64,000 nucleotides of DNA from assembly GCA_949825065.1 (NCBI GenBank), contig OX463849.1:29562043-29626042 (forward strand), given 5' to 3'. The position numbers were made by a program, and so were the translations under genes. Positions 1 through 12,606 of the stretch are shown here, piece after piece. Under the pieces are notes generated by a model. It did not search any database. It had not been told where the DNA came from and saw only the letters and a list, made by a program, of their open reading frames with translations. Each line of letters starts with the position of its first letter. Positions within the stretch are counted from its first letter, which is position 1. The DNA comes from Odontocerum albicorne (taxonomy: Eukaryota > Arthropoda > Insecta > Trichoptera > Odontoceridae).

Positions 1-1546
<1,546 letters not shown>

Positions 1547-2960
1547 ACTTTTTGTGACGCTCAGGCCAATTTGCCCTACCGCGCCTATAGAAGTTTCACT
1601 TCAAAAAAATCTCTTCGGACCCCATGAATATAAAGCATAGTGTCTCCATTTCTCGTGTAGGATTCACCATTCCGTAGTTATAATACCGAATGTCGTATGC
1701 ACCATTTCACAATACGCTCTCTGCTGCGCCTCGCTATTCTTCTTCCGAACACATCCACAATCATTCATGCTGCTTCAATGTTTTATTTTATAAACGTAGG
1801 AGCGGAAAAATACACCTTAATTCATCTTTATAAATAATGCAAATTTAAAAACGTATAAAACACATGTTTTTTTTATCATCTCCGTACCAATCTTAATTTA
1901 ATTATTTTATGGCAAATACCTGCATGGCCAATAATTTGTAAAATACTTATCTTCTGAATCCGGAGCGGGTATGATTACTGTTAATACCCATTTTGAAAAC
2001 GGGTGTTTGTTCCGCAATATTTTCCTTTTTCTAATGTTTCATGATATTCACACCCACAAAATTCTGATATAAACACACTTAAATAATTGAACAAGTGTGA
2101 TCTGTTGTCACTTGTGTGATTTGACAACTCTCAACTAAAAAATATTATCTAAAGTATTTCTCTAATTTGTCAAAATTACTACCCTTTTTCATTTTTTCTC
2201 TACAGTGGTAGTAAACTGGGGTTGATTTTTTATGTGTAAGTGAGTTGGTTCATGTTTTTGACAATTTTGTGCTTTTCTTGTATTTTAATTTATATATACA
2301 AAGGGAAAAACCTTGGACGCCTTAGCGGTCGACCTCGCCCTTTTATTGGTGGGGTGTAGTATCCCAGTTGGGAGTAGTATGGTATAAAATGAGCCCAGAC
2401 CGTTTGTAGCTTCTCTCTCAAATGTATTGCTTTTCCATAGACTTAATATAAATGTCTCATTTCTGGATATATGTTACACATATATGTTACGTGTATGTAC
2501 ATACTATGTTGCTATAAAAAAACATATGTTGTATAACATAAATTTAATGTTTTTATTTATCGTTGAAGAGAATGAGGCCCAACTTGTATATACTATGCTA
2601 CCATCAGAGAGAGAACATTGTATTTTGGATAGAAAAATATGGAAAGTAGATAATCTTTCTGAAAAAACAATTTATTCAAAGTACATAATTTTTTTGACTC
2701 CAGAACTAGTTACCGGCTACCATAACATACATATTTCATTCTCGTTGGTTTGCAATGACTTAAAATATAGTAAATTGCTGTACAGTGACGAAATGTATTT
2801 CTCCATAACACCTATGTTATTTACTTGTACTTTTACATCTTTTTTTTCTTTCCTCGTCTGACAAAGTTTATAAATATTTTGTTATTCGTTATTAATTAGT
2901 TTTTGAAGTGAAACTTCTATAGGCGCGGTAGGGCAAATTGGCCTAAACGTCACGAAAAGT
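1547..2960. mobile_element. 1.4-kb block bounded by 61-bp inverted repeats
   Basis: Bases 1547-1607 and 2900-2960 are inverted repeats matching at about 58 of 61 positions, with the core GCCCTACCGCGCCTATAG. The interior is not AT-extreme. It holds a TATA-like GTATAAAA near 2381 and one 144-codon plus-strand frame at 2427-2861 that resembles no family I recognise. Either this is a DNA transposon with 61-bp terminal inverted repeats, or two dispersed copies of one short repeat that happen to face each other. No clear target-site duplication is readable in the AT flanks. A third, single copy of the end sequence at 11649 favours a mobile origin. Confidence 0.55.
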
Positions 2961-3535
2961 GAAACTCTTCACTTTTATCTTAATTATAATTATAATTAAT
3001 AAATAATTATAATTAAATCAATTAATAAATATTATTATTAATATAAAAATCATATTATTTTTATATTTATAAAATAATTTGTAATATAATTATTAATTTA
3101 TAATATTACAATTTATAATAATAAAAATGTAACAATTTTAATAATTATTATTTTAATAATAAAATTTTATAATAATAAAAATATTTATATAATTTCATAT
3201 TTAATTAATTTATTTAATTACCTGTATCAAATATTTTTTTAATAATATAAATATAATTTAATTATTCTATTTTATATTTAAAATATTTATACTATTTTAT
3301 AATAAAAAAATAAAAATAGGATAATAATAATAAATTTATAATTTTTATATTTACATTAATATTATTGTTGGTAATTAATTAATTATTAATTTAATTATTT
3401 TATTTATTAATTTAATTTATTTACTTATAATGATTTTATTATTTTATTAATCCATTAATAAAATTAATTATTTTATTAATTATTAATTAAATAAATTTAA
3501 TAATAATAAATCATTAATAAGATTTTTGGATTAAA
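2961..3535. repeat. AT-rich low-complexity arm, right
   Basis: Nearly pure A/T, with AATTATAATTATAATT near its start and many ATTA/TAAT runs. It mirrors the left arm on the outer side of the right inverted repeat and gives way to mixed sequence after about 3535. Confidence 0.7.
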
Positions 3536-4417
3536 AATTTCATTTAAAATTGAACACTGACAAAGGTCAGTCTACAACCAGATAAGGAACTCCTCGTACC
3601 ATCGACGCATTCAGCTATCATAAATCCATAATTTCTTTCTTGAAGTACGAATATATGGAAATTGATGAATAAATAAAAAAAAATTGTTTTTATTTAATTA
3701 AGAGAGATTTTATTGAATTTAATTCCACATAAACATTTTCTAATACTAAAAAAAATGAAAATCGGTAACAAATGGAAAAAAAGGAATAAATAAAATCAAC
3801 TTTTCTTAGGAGATAAGAAGTTTCACTCTACCGCGCGAGAGTCTCACGCATCTGTTTTTTAATGCTTTTTGAGTTTTTTTTTTACTTTTGAAAATAACAT
3901 TGTGACCTTTCACCTATCTGCTTATACGAATTTGCGTAACTCCTGTCTGGTTAGTTGAAAAAATCCCATATGGTCATAAACTCAATACTCGTACACTTTA
4001 AAAAAATACTCTAATTATATAATTTAGTATTTTTATGTTGAATGTGTGATGAAAGCAAAAAATATTATATTTGAATGTTAAAATTCATACAGTCACGTTT
4101 ATTCATGATTGAACTCTTGTCAACTCCAAGCGTTTACATAACAAATTTCATGAAACGAATGATGTAAAAATGTTTTGGGAATTTGTAATTTATTCAGTTC
4201 ACAGTATCTAGCAGGTGACAAACTTTCAAAATTATTTGAAAATCACGATTCTTGAATCGAAATGAAAATATAAACTTTATTTTAACTACCATATACACGA
4301 GGGGAGTTAGGACACGTCGAATTAATGAGAGATAGATTACTCCAAAATTAATCGAATTCAAACTTACAGGTAACATAAGTAGGATGCATCGATGATTAAA
4401 GACCATCATGGGAACTG
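3536..4417. other. No recognised gene; one inverted-repeat-like motif
   Basis: No recognisable coding sequence. At 3815-3850 GAAGTTTCACTC followed by a CCGCGCGAGAG motif resembles the GAAGTTTCACTTC edge of the 61-bp inverted repeat; it may be a diverged end of a related element. Confidence 0.4.
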
Positions 4418-4500
4418 ACTACCTCCGTACCTGGTAATGGTGTTATATTTGGGGGCTCTGGGTTCGATTCCCGATGGTATCTGAAGAATAAAAAAATAAA
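4418..4500 (+). mobile_element. tRNA-like SINE head (short copy)
   Basis: GGTTCGATTCC at 4461-4471 fits a pol III B box, and TACCTGGTAATGG about 30 bp upstream is a plausible A box. An A-rich tract follows at once. The flanks do not pair as an acceptor stem, so this is a SINE head rather than a functional tRNA gene. It sits directly upstream of a LINE-A 3' end. Confidence 0.45.
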
Positions 4501-4519
4501 GGTTCTATTCTAGTTAAAG

Positions 4520-4914
4520 AGTTTGTTTGGTAACAATACTGTGTATCGCTCGTTCCGTCTTTGGCATGCTTTAAAAAGCGAATGAAAAAAACTCTTAATT
4601 TCTAGTCAGTAAAATAACGTGTTTCATTCCTGTTTTTTTTCCTTTCCTTTCCACCATCTCTTCCTTTTCCTTTGATTGATAATATCTCACTTTATATGAA
4701 AAATATTGTTCGGGTGATTGTCCGTCTTTGCGGGGTTCGTGAACATATGCTCATGTATGTGTTTTTGAATTTCGTGGGGATGGATAGTCATTTGAATGAT
4801 TTGTGTGACCATGTAACTTGCTTCATTTACTTTGTCTGGTTGGTTGGAAGAGATTGCCGCCTGGCAATATGCCTGCCAGATTGTATTTGCAATAAAAGTG
4901 TTAAATAAACAAAA
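4520..4914 (+). mobile_element. LINE-A 3' end, 5'-truncated
   Basis: The sequence matches the last ~390 bp of the other LINE-A copies: the end of the reverse-transcriptase frame (TTGGCATGCTTTAA), CGTGTTTCATTCCTG, a pyrimidine tract, then the tail TGCAATAAAAGTGTTAAATA. A 78-codon frame (4672-4908) runs through the 3' region and is also open in the other copies. The copy is dead; the whole endonuclease and RT core is missing. Confidence 0.85.
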
Positions 4915-5036
4915 TATGCATGTAAGAAATGCTAGATGTTTATTTGCTGCATTTCTCAAATACATATTATGTTATATTTGATATCCTTATTATTTTTGCT
5001 TTTTAAAGAATTTTCGATGCATTCATTCTTAGAATC

Positions 5037-5176
5037 TAAAGACATGGCAATATAAAGACATAGCGATATAAAGACATGGCGATATAAATACATGGCAATA
5101 TAAAGACATGGCGATATAAAGTCACGGCGATATAAAGACATGGCAATATAAAGACATGGCGATATAAAAACATGGC
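5037..5176. repeat. 16-bp minisatellite, left half of an array split by a LINE
   Basis: About nine copies of a 16-bp unit close to ACATGGCGATATAAAG, with single-base variants. The same unit resumes at 10711 after the Jockey LINE, so the array was one block before the insertion. Confidence 0.92.
5164..5176. repeat. Target-site duplication, 5' copy
   Basis: ATAAAAACATGGC ends exactly where the array stops and the LINE begins, and the identical 13-mer opens the resumed array at 10711. The AAAAA variant is rare in the array (most units read AAAG), which supports a true duplication over chance sharing of repeat units. Confidence 0.75.
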
Positions 5177-5251
5177 TTTTTTTGGAGAACCGTCATGGAC
5201 GCGCTACAGTGCACACGTATTATCATCGCTTACACAGTCGCTCTCCAGTCC

Positions 5252-5337
5252 GTACAGTTCGCAAAACAAATTTCGCCCGCAGTACAGTCCGCAAAACAAA
5301 TTTCGCCCGCAGTACAGTTCGCGAAATAAATTTCACA
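5252..5337 (+). repeat. 30-bp tandem repeat in the LINE 5' UTR
   Basis: Three copies of a 30-bp unit begin with GTACAGTTCGC or close variants at 5252, 5282 and 5312. Short 5'-UTR repeats are common in insect LINEs, and an internal promoter would be expected upstream of ORF1, but nothing here identifies a start site. Confidence 0.8.
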
Positions 5338-5824
5338 AACAAACAAATACAGTTCTACCAAGTTTGTGATCGCGCATCTATCTCGCGCATAAGTTTCACT
5401 CACTGACACCGCCACGCACGCCCACCGCCATTGTCCAGCTCGTTACTCGGTATTCGGTACTTCACGCGTATATGGAGTTGGCCTCCACTAATCATATTCG
5501 AGTGACATATCCGTTCTGAGTGCCGGTCGATGACAGCCGCCCGCTACTTCATTTTGGTAAGCTACTGACTGATATTGTCCTTTCTCACACTTTCACTTCC
5601 TCGGGCGGGGTTGAAGACCTGGATAAGGTCGACGGCTCTTCCCATCCCGTCTGCACTTTCACCCACTCATTTTCATCATTTTCTCACCCACTTTTGCGAC
5701 ATTTATCATTTATCATATTATTTTCTTTATTATTATCATTGATATTGTTATTGTTTCGACCGCACTCGTACAACCCATATCTCCCCCTCGTCAAATATAA
5801 TTAAAATATAACTAAATAGGAAAA

Positions 5825-7442
5825 ATGAAGCCCACTAAGTCGGACTTTATTATTAACACTCCTCGTACCATTATCGTAAAGGAGTCACGCTCGTCCACCC
5901 CAGTGCCCGCACCTCGCCGTCCACCACCCTCGCCATGCCCCCCCCCAAGCCGAACGTCTACTCCTCGGAAAAAGGAGACGCTGACGCCCATCCCCGAAAC
6001 CACGCCGCCTACCGCCCGCGCCAAGTCACCTGACCGCTCGCAATCTCCTGAACCGAACATCTCGTTCAAGGAGGCTATTGACTTTATCCAGTCAGAGTCA
6101 ATCTCAAGGGAAGTGACTCTGAAATTGGGAAGGCTTTTCCGAGATCTCTGCCGCAAAGGACATCTCGAACTCATCCTAAAGAATCAGCCAGCGGACCCAC
6201 CCACCGCCTCGCCTGCTCCGTCAGTCCCGACAACATCACAAAACCTCACCCCCACTCCCAATGTCCCACCCCCCCCGCCAGAACCTTCCACCCCGGATAT
6301 TCCGGACATGGAATGGCAAACAGCCACCACCAGCCGCAAACGGACTCTCAAATCCCCTGAAAGTCCCCCCCCCGCCCACCCCCCCGGTAAACCCTCAGCC
6401 CATCGTCACTCCGATAAACAAGAGAATGAGAGGTCCACCCAGTCCTCCCCTTCCCACACTCCCCGAACCATCATTACCAGAAACCACACCGACCCTACTC
6501 CCGATCAGAAGGGACCGCATTCCCCCTATCATCCTCCACAAAACCGACCGATACGGAGACCTGAGAACGCAACTCAGATCTCGGAAGATCGATTTCTCAT
6601 CCAAAATCATGCCAAACGGAGACCTCAAGATCTCCACCGAGACCGTCGAGGCCTACCGCACCCTTGTCCACATCACGGACTCCCTCGCCATCCTTTATCA
6701 CTCCTTCCACCTCGAAAGCGAAAAGCCACTATTAGCCGTCATACGTGGAATACCTACCTCCATTAGTGTCGAAGACATCGCGGAGGAACTAAAATCAATG
6801 GAATACCCGGTTTTGAACATATACCGGATGAAAAATAGAAACAGAGTAGAACTGCCAATGGTTATAGCCAAATTAACCAGAGATCCAGCCGGCAAAAGGA
6901 TCTTCACCGAACTCCGCGGTGTCCTCGATATTCGAGTCACGGTGGAGGAACTCCATAAACGTAAAGGAATGGGGCAATGCCATCGTTGCCAAGGATTTGC
7001 CCATTCAGCCTGCAACTGCCACGCTCCTGCCACATGCGTGAAATGTGGCAGAGCGCACCATACTTCCGAATGCAGGAAGCCCATCGACACTCCAGCCACT
7101 TGCTGTAACTGTGGCGGCCCACACACGGCCAACTACAGAGGCTGCCCGCGCTTCCCTAAACGCGGCCCCTACCAACCTACACCACCCTCCGCCCCCCCCG
7201 CAAACAATACCGCAACTCATCGTACCTTCGCCCCCTCGAGTGCATCGAGACCAGTCACTTCAAGCGTTTCATACGCCAACATTGCAACCCCGCGCCCCCT
7301 GTTATCTTCATTCATACCTCAAACACACTCATCACCCTCCTCAACCCAAAATCGCGACTTAATTATAAATAATATTAGATCAGCCATCACCGAAGCCATA
7401 AATTTCCTCAATATCATCCAAGAAAATGGCTCGCACATTTAA
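5825..7442 (+). pseudogene. Jockey LINE ORF1 (gag-like nucleic-acid-binding protein), frameshifted
   Basis: The product would bind element RNA and form the ribonucleoprotein. The N-terminal part reads from ATG 5825 and is Ser/Pro-rich, with a short non-proline segment ending FRDLCRKGHLELI. The C-terminal part reads in the +1 frame and carries three CCHC knuckles at about 6978-7146: CX2CX4HX4C, CX2CX3HX4C and CX2CX3HX6C. A segment like the PRE_C2HC domain of arthropod LINE gags precedes them (for example PPIILHKTDRYGDL). The frames must switch between about 6345 and 6400, where a C9 run (6365-6373) and a C7 run (6379-6385) lie, so a one-base indel in a homopolymer is the simplest explanation. 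It may be a real mutation or a sequencing error. ORF1 ends at TAA 7440-7442, inside ORF2. Confidence 0.85.
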
Positions 7443-10294
7443 ACCTTCCCATATATCCGCCGCGTTCTGGAATGCAAACGGTTCCCTCAGAACGCACAAA
7501 AACGAGATCGAGGATTTCCTTCTCGAGCACAACCTGGACGTGATGCTGATAACGGAGTCACACCTCAAACCGAGCTACCGTTACAGCATCAAGAACTACT
7601 TTTGCTACAGAGACGACCGCCTTACCGCCCGAAAGGGCGGCACTGCGATTCTCATAAAAAGCACCATAGACCACTGCCGCATCTCCTCCCCTATCACCGA
7701 TAACTTAGAAGCTTCATGCGTCATAGTAAACACTACCAATCACGGCCCCCTCAAACTGTGCGCAACATATCTCTCCCCATCTTCCCCACTTGTCGAGACC
7801 GAACTGGACTCATTCTTTGCCGATAACATCCCCACCATCATAGCAGGAGATCTCAACGCCAAACACCCCTTCTGGTACAGCCACACTCCCAACGCGCACG
7901 GTAAAACGCTCGACGAAATCTCTTCTCGTAAGAGATACTTCGTGGTCGGACCTACGTCCCCCACACTCTATCCACTAAACCCCAACCATCGCCCTGACGT
8001 CATCGACATCATCGTACATAATGACATCCCCTATCAAACAGATCTGACGACTGTTCACCAGCTTCAATCCGACCACTACCCGGTACTACTTCACTTGACG
8101 GATGGCTTTCCGCCCTTCTCACCCTCACCCCCACCGCGGCACATCACCTCGTGGGGTGACTTCGCCACCTACGTAGACAACTGCATTAAAATTCCAACAA
8201 CTTTTCCAGACACGAATTCCATCGATACTGCTATATACGACTTCACAACCACCATAAAATCCGCTCTCACGTCCGCTTCAAAAGTGAGACCCGCCGACAA
8301 ACCCGAACTCCCCCTTCCTCCACACATCAAAACGCTGATTGTGGAGAAAAATAAAATCCGAAAGCTGTGGCAACGCACAGCTGTCCCCTCGTATAAAGCA
8401 GAATATAACAGATTAGTAAAAAAAATAAAATTCCACTTACAACAGATCCGAAACGATAAATGGTCTGACTTCGTCGAGTCCCTCGAATACAACGAAGGAC
8501 TCAAATGGAAACTCACACGTTGCCTCCGAAATACGCCCCCCCGCCCCAGCTCTCTCCAAGGGCCAAACGGCACCGTCTTCTCTGCTCGCGACCGCGCAGA
8601 GACCTTCGCCGACTCTCTAGCGAATATCTTCTCGCCAAATACAGATCTCTCAGACCCCACTCACACAACAATGGTCGACAATGCAGTTGTCAACATACTC
8701 AACGAACAAACCCCCCCCACCTCAGACTTCTTCTCACCGCGAGAAATTCAAACAATCATAAAAAATCTAATCAATAAAAAAGCCCCCGGCCCCGATAAAA
8801 TCAACAATTTCACTCTCAAAAAACTCCCTAAAAAAGCCATCTGCACCATTACAGCCATCTTCAACGCCTGCCTTCGACACAAATTCTTCACGACCCCGTT
8901 CAAAAACGCCGATGTCATTATGTTCCCCAAACCGGGCAAAAGCCACGCCATCCCCGAAAATCACAGACCGATCAGTCTGCTCTCCACCCTAGGTAAAGTG
9001 CTCGAGAGATTAATCCTCGACCGTCTCTCGACTGAAATATACGCGCGCAACGTCATTCCAGAATCGCAACACGGATTTATGCCGATGCACTCGACCAACC
9101 ATCAACTTCTTCGCGTTGTAGAGCAAATTATCAAATCCTTCAGAGCCAAAGGGCTCACGACCCTCCTTTCGCTAGACGTGGCCAAAGCCTTCGACACCGT
9201 CTGGCACAACGGACTCGTATACAAGCTACACAAGACGGGTATTCCACTTAGACTAGTGCAAATCATCGCCTCCTTTCTAGAAAATCGCTACTTCTCCGTC
9301 AAAATAGACGGAATAAACTCCTCCCCGCGCCCCATTCTGGCAGGTGTGCCCCAAGGTGCACTCCTGTCCCCCATCCTGTACAATATATATACGAGCGATA
9401 TGCCCCAATTTTCTAACGCACACTGTATCACCGCGCAATACGCCGACGACACAGCATTCCTCTCATCATCCAAATACGAGTCCGACTCCCACAACCGACT
9501 GCAAGACTTCATTCCCATTCTGGAGCAATGGTGCACAGAATGGAAGATCAAAATTAATCCCTCCAAAAGCACAGCAGTCCGCTTCTCACGCAAATACATC
9601 GAACCCGTCAGAACTCTAAAACTCTTCGGCCAGAGCGTCCCATGGACCGACCACGTGAAATACTTAGGCCTCACCTTAGACAGTAGACTCACGTGGCGCA
9701 AACACGCCCTCATTGTAAAAGCAAAAGCTCTCGGAACTTTAAAATCATTATTCCCATTGGTCGGTTAATTCAGTAAATTAAGTCCGCGCACTAAACTCCA
9801 TCTTTATAAATCGATCATCAGACCGCAATTGACATACGCCCTTCCGGTATGGGGCTACGCGCCGGTAACCACGATAAATCACATTCAAATCGTTCAAAAC
9901 AAAGCCCTCCGCATGATATTAAACGCGCCCTACATAGTTCGTAACTCTAGACTCCACGCGGACACCGCACTCGAAACTATCCCCGATCACATGCGAGCTC
10001 TGGCCGAAAGGTTTTACAGTTCAATATCAAGACATCCCAACCCCGTCATACAAAATCTCGGAAACTACAACGCGAACACCAACTACAAGCACCCACGTCC
10101 AAAATCTATTCTCCGCACCCGCCCACCCGCAAACGCCCCCCCCAACTGCAAATGACCCCGTCACTCTGAATACCCCCCCGTCTTCTACACCATTTTCTAC
10201 ACCATTTTCTACACCTTTCTCTACACCATTTTCTACACCTATTTATACACCGACACCGACTCCTCAAGCGGCAGACGACAGCCTCCCACCATAG
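7426..10294 (+). pseudogene. Jockey LINE ORF2 (APE endonuclease + reverse transcriptase), one in-frame stop
   Basis: ORF2 nicks the target and reverse-transcribes the element RNA. From ATG 7426, residues ~10-225 form the APE-type endonuclease: ITESH with Glu44, GDLNAKH with Asp142/Asn144, and SDHYPV with Asp216/His217. The RT spans about residues 430-720: KAPGPDK, NHRPISLLS, LDVAKAFD (Asp584), GVPQGALLSP and YADD (residues 672-675). All catalytic residues seen are intact. TAA at 9766-9768 interrupts the frame; the same frame then continues from LSPRTKLHLYKS through RPQLTYALPVWG to a stop after 10155. A C8 run (10136-10143) precedes that stop. In the +1 frame beyond it an open Ser/Thr/Pro-rich tail with STPF repeats runs to TAG 10292-10294, so a second homopolymer indel is likely. 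No RNase H domain is seen. Confidence 0.9.
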
Positions 10295-10710
10295 TCAATC
10301 GCGTATTTCCCATATTTATGTATTAATATATTTTTAAAAGTCACACACGTCTCCCCAAATACCCATATTTATATACAACATCCTATGATTTACTCACCAT
10401 CATCTCACCTCCATTTCTTTCTCACCACCCATCTAATATATATAAGCGTGTGTGACATCGCACATCCACAAATATATGTATATTCGTATGTAATATCATT
10501 TATATAACATCACATGTATACAAGTATTTAACGTCTTATTATTTCTCATAATCATTCATCAAACAAATTACATAAAACTATCCCTCCCCGTCTCCTAAAA
10601 CAGGAACCAAAATATCCAATTAAATATCATATCAGTCAGAAATTATCCGATGAAGGAGTAAGGCATCCTACCATTGGACCGAGACTCCGAACGAGATATT
10701 CATCACTTGG

Positions 10711-10800
10711 ATAAAAACATGGCGATATAAATACATTGCGATATAAAGCCTTGTCGATATAAAGACATGAAGATATAAAGACATGGCGATATAAAAATAA
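10711..10800. repeat. 16-bp minisatellite, right half, with the 3' target-site duplication
   Basis: It opens with the 13-mer ATAAAAACATGGC (10711-10723), the 3' copy of the LINE target duplication. About five diverged units of GATATAAAGACATGGC follow. It continues the array at 5037-5176. Confidence 0.85.
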
Positions 10801-11030
10801 ATGAGACATATGGGTGAGCAATGAAAGATTAGAGTAAGTTGCTAAATTTCTCAATTCTTTATTTCGAAAGAGACGAAAGAGTTACGAAGGATATCGAATG
10901 GCGTGTAGTATAATAATAGGAAACAAAGTTAACGAGGCATTTAAATATATATACACAAAATAAAGTAAATATACCAAGCTAAAGAATAGTCTTTGTAAAC
11001 CAGAAATGTGGAAGATAAAATATTCTTTAC
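10800..11030 (+). mobile_element. LINE-D remnant (RT C-terminal region)
   Basis: A broken reading of the plus strand gives WVSNERLE, then GNKVNEAF, matching the RT-thumb region of LINE-D where the order is a short (I/V)xEERxE motif, a YLGS-type motif and GNKVNGAL. Stops and frame changes are frequent. It may run on to the right but fades into AT-rich sequence. Confidence 0.45.
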
Positions 11031-11648
11031 AAGTTTATACATAAATATGCATCATCACCCCTCCTGACATATGATTCTCACAGCCCGCACTTCTTTACCG
11101 TTAATACCAAAATTATATTATACATAGATGTATATACGAGTACAATACTTATTTCTCGAACTTTATGATGAACAAATTATACCAAAAAAAGTGTAAGACC
11201 TATTGTTGATACCTTAATCGGAAGTTGTTTCACCATAATGGAAATCACGCGAAAATGAGTGTTTCAATAGTTACTTGTCTTCTTTTCTTCTTAAACAGTA
11301 GCAGATAAAATACTTTTTCTCGAGTTGAGGCAGGCTGATGGATTGAAGGCATTGATGAGGATTCTCAAGTTAACACTGTTTGAGAGAAACTTAGGCACCC
11401 TTGAATGTAAAATGGAAACGTAGGCACCCTTGAAATGTCCGTTTTTTAAATAATTATAAAATGTAAATAAAAATGATTTATAGGAAAATATGAGTGAAAA
11501 TGAATGATTTCATTGTAAATTTGTTCCCATTTATGGGTATCTTGCCGAACCCGAGTATTGGCGTAATATACTTGTAGGGGATACGTTCTTGTGATTAATA
11601 GAAATATTTTGTTTTTAACGATCAATCGTCATATTTGTGTAAAAATAT
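11031..11648. other. No recognised feature
   Basis: Mixed AT-rich sequence without coding signal. A short near-repeat CTTAGGCACCCTTGAATG / CGTAGGCACCCTTGAAATG occurs around 11390-11435. Confidence 0.5.
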
Positions 11649-11709
11649 TTTTTGAAGTGAAACTTCTATAGGCGCGGTAGGGCAAATAGGCCTGAACGTC
11701 ACGAAAAAT
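11649..11709 (-). repeat. Third copy of the 61-bp inverted-repeat end
   Basis: It is the same sequence and orientation as the right-hand end at 2900-2960 (core CTATAGGCGCGGTAGGGCAAA), with a few substitutions. TTA-rich sequence follows on its outer side, as at the other two copies. No opposing partner was found within the next few kb. Confidence 0.85.
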
Positions 11710-11814
11710 GAAACGGTATATTGTATTATTATTAAATTATTATTTATTATTATTAAATATTTAATTAATTAATAAATTATTAATTATTATTATTAAATAT
11801 TTTATTTATTAATA

Positions 11815-12189
11815 TGTAGCGACCGTGCGTGCGGTCACTGAACCCACCAAGGCGACCCTTGCTCGCGCGGTCATTGAATTCGCAAGTGGCGAGTGCGAGA
11901 CGGCGCCGGGCGAAGGTCGCCCGCGTGGTCATTGAACTCACTAGTAGCGAAGAGCGAGACACCGATATATCTCTTGCCTCTCCTGCAGACCGTAGTATGA
12001 AATGTATATAGAACGTGCAACAATAAACATGTGTCCAGTGGAAGCGAGACAGCGACATGTTCTGCGCCGTTCTATACATTATAAATACAGACGCTTACAA
12101 TAAACTTCTCTTTACTTATTCCGATCTCGACGACTTTTATTCAAACAACCCTAATCCTTCTATGCGAAACACAAGTCCCTAAAAATACA
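11815..12189 (+). mobile_element. Probable solo LTR of an LTR retrotransposon
   Basis: A GC-richer block of about 375 bp lies in TTA-rich DNA, starts TGTAGCGACC and ends near AATACA, fitting the TG...CA rule. A motif GCGGTCATTGAA(T/C)TC with AGTGGCGAG recurs three times in its first half. Polyadenylation-type AATAAA signals occur at about 12024 and 12102. No gag or pol sequence flanks it, so it would be a solo LTR. The ends are approximate because the flanks are too repetitive to show a clean target duplication. A GC-rich SINE-like or promoter fragment remains possible. Confidence 0.45.
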
Positions 12190-12446
12190 TTATTATTAAT
12201 TGTTTTAATATTAATAATGATTCATTATTAATAATAATTAATATTATTGAGTGTATTATATTATTATTATTAATTATTAACTATAAAAAAAATATTTTGT
12301 GTAAAAGAAAAAACATAAAAATATGACGAGAATAATACTTAAACCTTTATACTCTAGATAACATTTTTATTAATTAAGCAATCGTAACTGTGTTAGTAAA
12401 CATGCTCGATCGGACAATCGGAGCATGCCGGTATGTTTTCTTATTA
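12190..12446. other. AT-rich flank, no gene
   Basis: TTA/ATTA-rich to about 12300, continuing the AT context of the LTR-like block, then AT-rich unique-looking sequence with nothing recognisable. Confidence 0.5.
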
Positions 12447-12606
12447 CTTTTTTTGAAAGAATAGATGTGATCTAATTCATAGTAATCGTTATACCATCGA
12501 AAAGTACACGGAAAAATTCCTTTGTCATTCGAGGGTAGCGCGGAGTCCAAACCGGCGACCTTCAGCACTGAAGTCCAGTGCGTTACCACGCGGCCATTCA
12601 CATCTT
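12447..12606 (-). mobile_element. SINE-T copy 1
   Basis: On the minus strand the head reads GAATGGCCGCGTGGTAACGC and continues to a B-box-like GCCGGTTTGGACTCC. A body follows with CTACCCTCGAATGAC and TTCGATGGTATAA, then an A-rich end. It aligns by eye with the copies at 28233 and 33750 over about 160 bp. Confidence 0.75.

Larger units (their letters stand above)
5177..10710 (+). mobile_element. Near-full-length Jockey-clade non-LTR retrotransposon
   Basis: This 5.5-kb element has a 5' UTR with a short tandem repeat (5177-5824), ORF1/gag (5825-7442), ORF2/endonuclease-RT overlapping it by 17 bp (7426-10294), and a 3' UTR to 10710. It is much richer in C on the plus strand than its surroundings. 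Jockey-clade LINEs encode a zinc-knuckle gag and an APE-type endonuclease with RT but no RNase H, as here. The 13-bp target-site duplication and the presence of a 5' UTR argue for a full-length insertion. Damage seen is light: one likely frameshift in ORF1, one nonsense codon and one likely frameshift in ORF2. It is therefore among the youngest insertions in the window. No long poly(A) tail is seen; the A run at the 3' edge merges with the target duplication. Confidence 0.9.

Noticed and set aside
2427..2861. 144-codon plus-strand frame inside the inverted-repeat block
   Set aside because: AT-driven composition, no motif or family resemblance, no supporting start context. Kept only as a note under the block.
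4156..4410. 71-codon minus frame near 4.2-4.4 kb
   Set aside because: No motif, start context or repeat partner; treated as chance.
4418..4500. Functional tRNA gene
   Set aside because: A B box is present but no cloverleaf or acceptor stem can be formed, and an A-rich SINE end follows. The same applies to the heads at 13262, 28233 and 59985.
6395..7362. Minus-strand and alternate-frame ORFs across the LINE gag
   Set aside because: Shadows of the GC-rich ORF1; the CCHC knuckles identify the true frame.
8169..9713. Minus-strand and alternate-frame ORFs across the LINE RT
   Set aside because: Shadows of ORF2, where catalytic motifs fix the frame.
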